Shown here: piece by piece, positions 6,812-6,867 of the stretch
Numbering within the stretch: position 1 is the stretch's first letter
How the letters are laid out: every line of letters begins with the position of its first letter
Source: Patescibacteria group bacterium UBA6130
Lineage (GTDB): Bacteria; Patescibacteriota; Microgenomatia; UBA12405; UBA6130
Direction: 5' to 3'
Length of the DNA: 6,867 nt
Assembly (NCBI GenBank): GCA_002428285.1
Contig: DIVO01000058.1
Location: forward strand, 1-6,867
Position numbers and translations under genes: made by a program
The notes under the pieces: model-generated
Told to the model about the DNA's origin: nothing
What the model saw: the letters and a program-made list of their open reading frames with translations, nothing else
Database searches by the model: none

Positions 6812-6867
6812 GCATCTCCTCTATATCAACCTTTGGTTGTAAATTAAAATATTTATCCATAATAATT
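6795..6867 (-). CDS. Possible 3' end of an upstream gene overlapping the flavoprotein start (partial)
   Basis: From the right edge the minus strand is open in one frame and ends at TAA 6797-6795, with MDKYFNLQPKVDIEEMHGEG as its last visible stretch. The stop lies 17 bases inside the flavoprotein gene, whose GAGGAG ribosome site is embedded in this frame. The composition looks protein-like, and short overlaps are normal in this window. The ATG at 6860 could be internal, or could start a peptide of about 21 residues. Only 24 codons are visible, so this could be chance and no family can be assigned. Confidence 0.35.
   Translation of the reverse strand, partial: IIMDKYFNLQPKVDIEEMHGEGE
6816..6821 (-). 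promoter_or_regulatory. Ribosome binding site of the flavoprotein gene
   Basis: The minus strand reads GAGGAGATGCATG. GAGGAG lies 4 bases before the chosen ATG at 6811. The earlier ATG at 6815 is in another frame (that of the possible upstream gene), so the site decides for 6811. Confidence 0.6.
6827..6839. repeat. Short inverted repeat upstream of the flavoprotein gene
   Basis: CAACC (6827-6831) and GGTTG (6835-6839) pair perfectly around TTT, 15 bases upstream of the flavoprotein ATG and just before its ribosome site. It could be a weak mRNA hairpin or an operator half-site pair. At 5 base pairs it may be chance, and it would also lie inside the possible upstream coding tail. Confidence 0.25.

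Overview
The window is AT-rich (about 38-40% G+C where I counted) and densely coded. Every gene I can support lies on the minus strand, so transcription runs from the right edge towards the left. Stop codons are TGA (res), TAG (the Bro-N gene) and TAA (the small membrane gene and the flavoprotein), so the ordinary bacterial code is in use. Tight packing, short overlaps and a PPO-like flavoprotein of a kind I associate with Candidate Phyla Radiation genomes (for example Microgenomates) suggest an uncultivated Patescibacteria-like bacterium. That is inference from style and family memory, not proof.

Right part (6867-5510): the tail of a possible upstream reading frame overlaps a 433-residue FAD-dependent amine-oxidase/protoporphyrinogen-oxidase-like protein with a complete Rossmann motif and a C-terminal FAD-contact motif. 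Its substrate cannot be told from the sequence. A 37-base spacer containing a small hairpin separates it from the next gene.

Centre and left (5472-1): a type III restriction-modification operon in the order res, Bro-N gene, two-helix membrane protein gene, mod. Res (890 aa) has all the helicase motifs and a C-terminal PD-(D/E)xK nuclease. Mod is a beta-class DNA methyltransferase with DPPY and FAGSGTT motifs, and it runs off the left edge after 558 codons. The four genes are joined by a 4-base ATGA overlap and gaps of 4 and 6 bases, so they very probably form one transcript. Res and Mod should form the usual complex, with Mod reading the site and modifying DNA, and Res using ATP and cutting.

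The unusual part is the pair of genes between res and mod. One encodes a Bro-N (phage antirepressor-like, DinD-like tail) protein with A7 and A9 tracts in its first 15 codons. The other encodes a 92-residue two-helix membrane protein I do not recognise. The res-before-mod order, the embedded pair and an AT-rich segment in the recognition region of mod are the main points worth a second look. There is no gene-free stretch over 300 bases, and I see no tRNA, rRNA, CRISPR array or insertion sequence.
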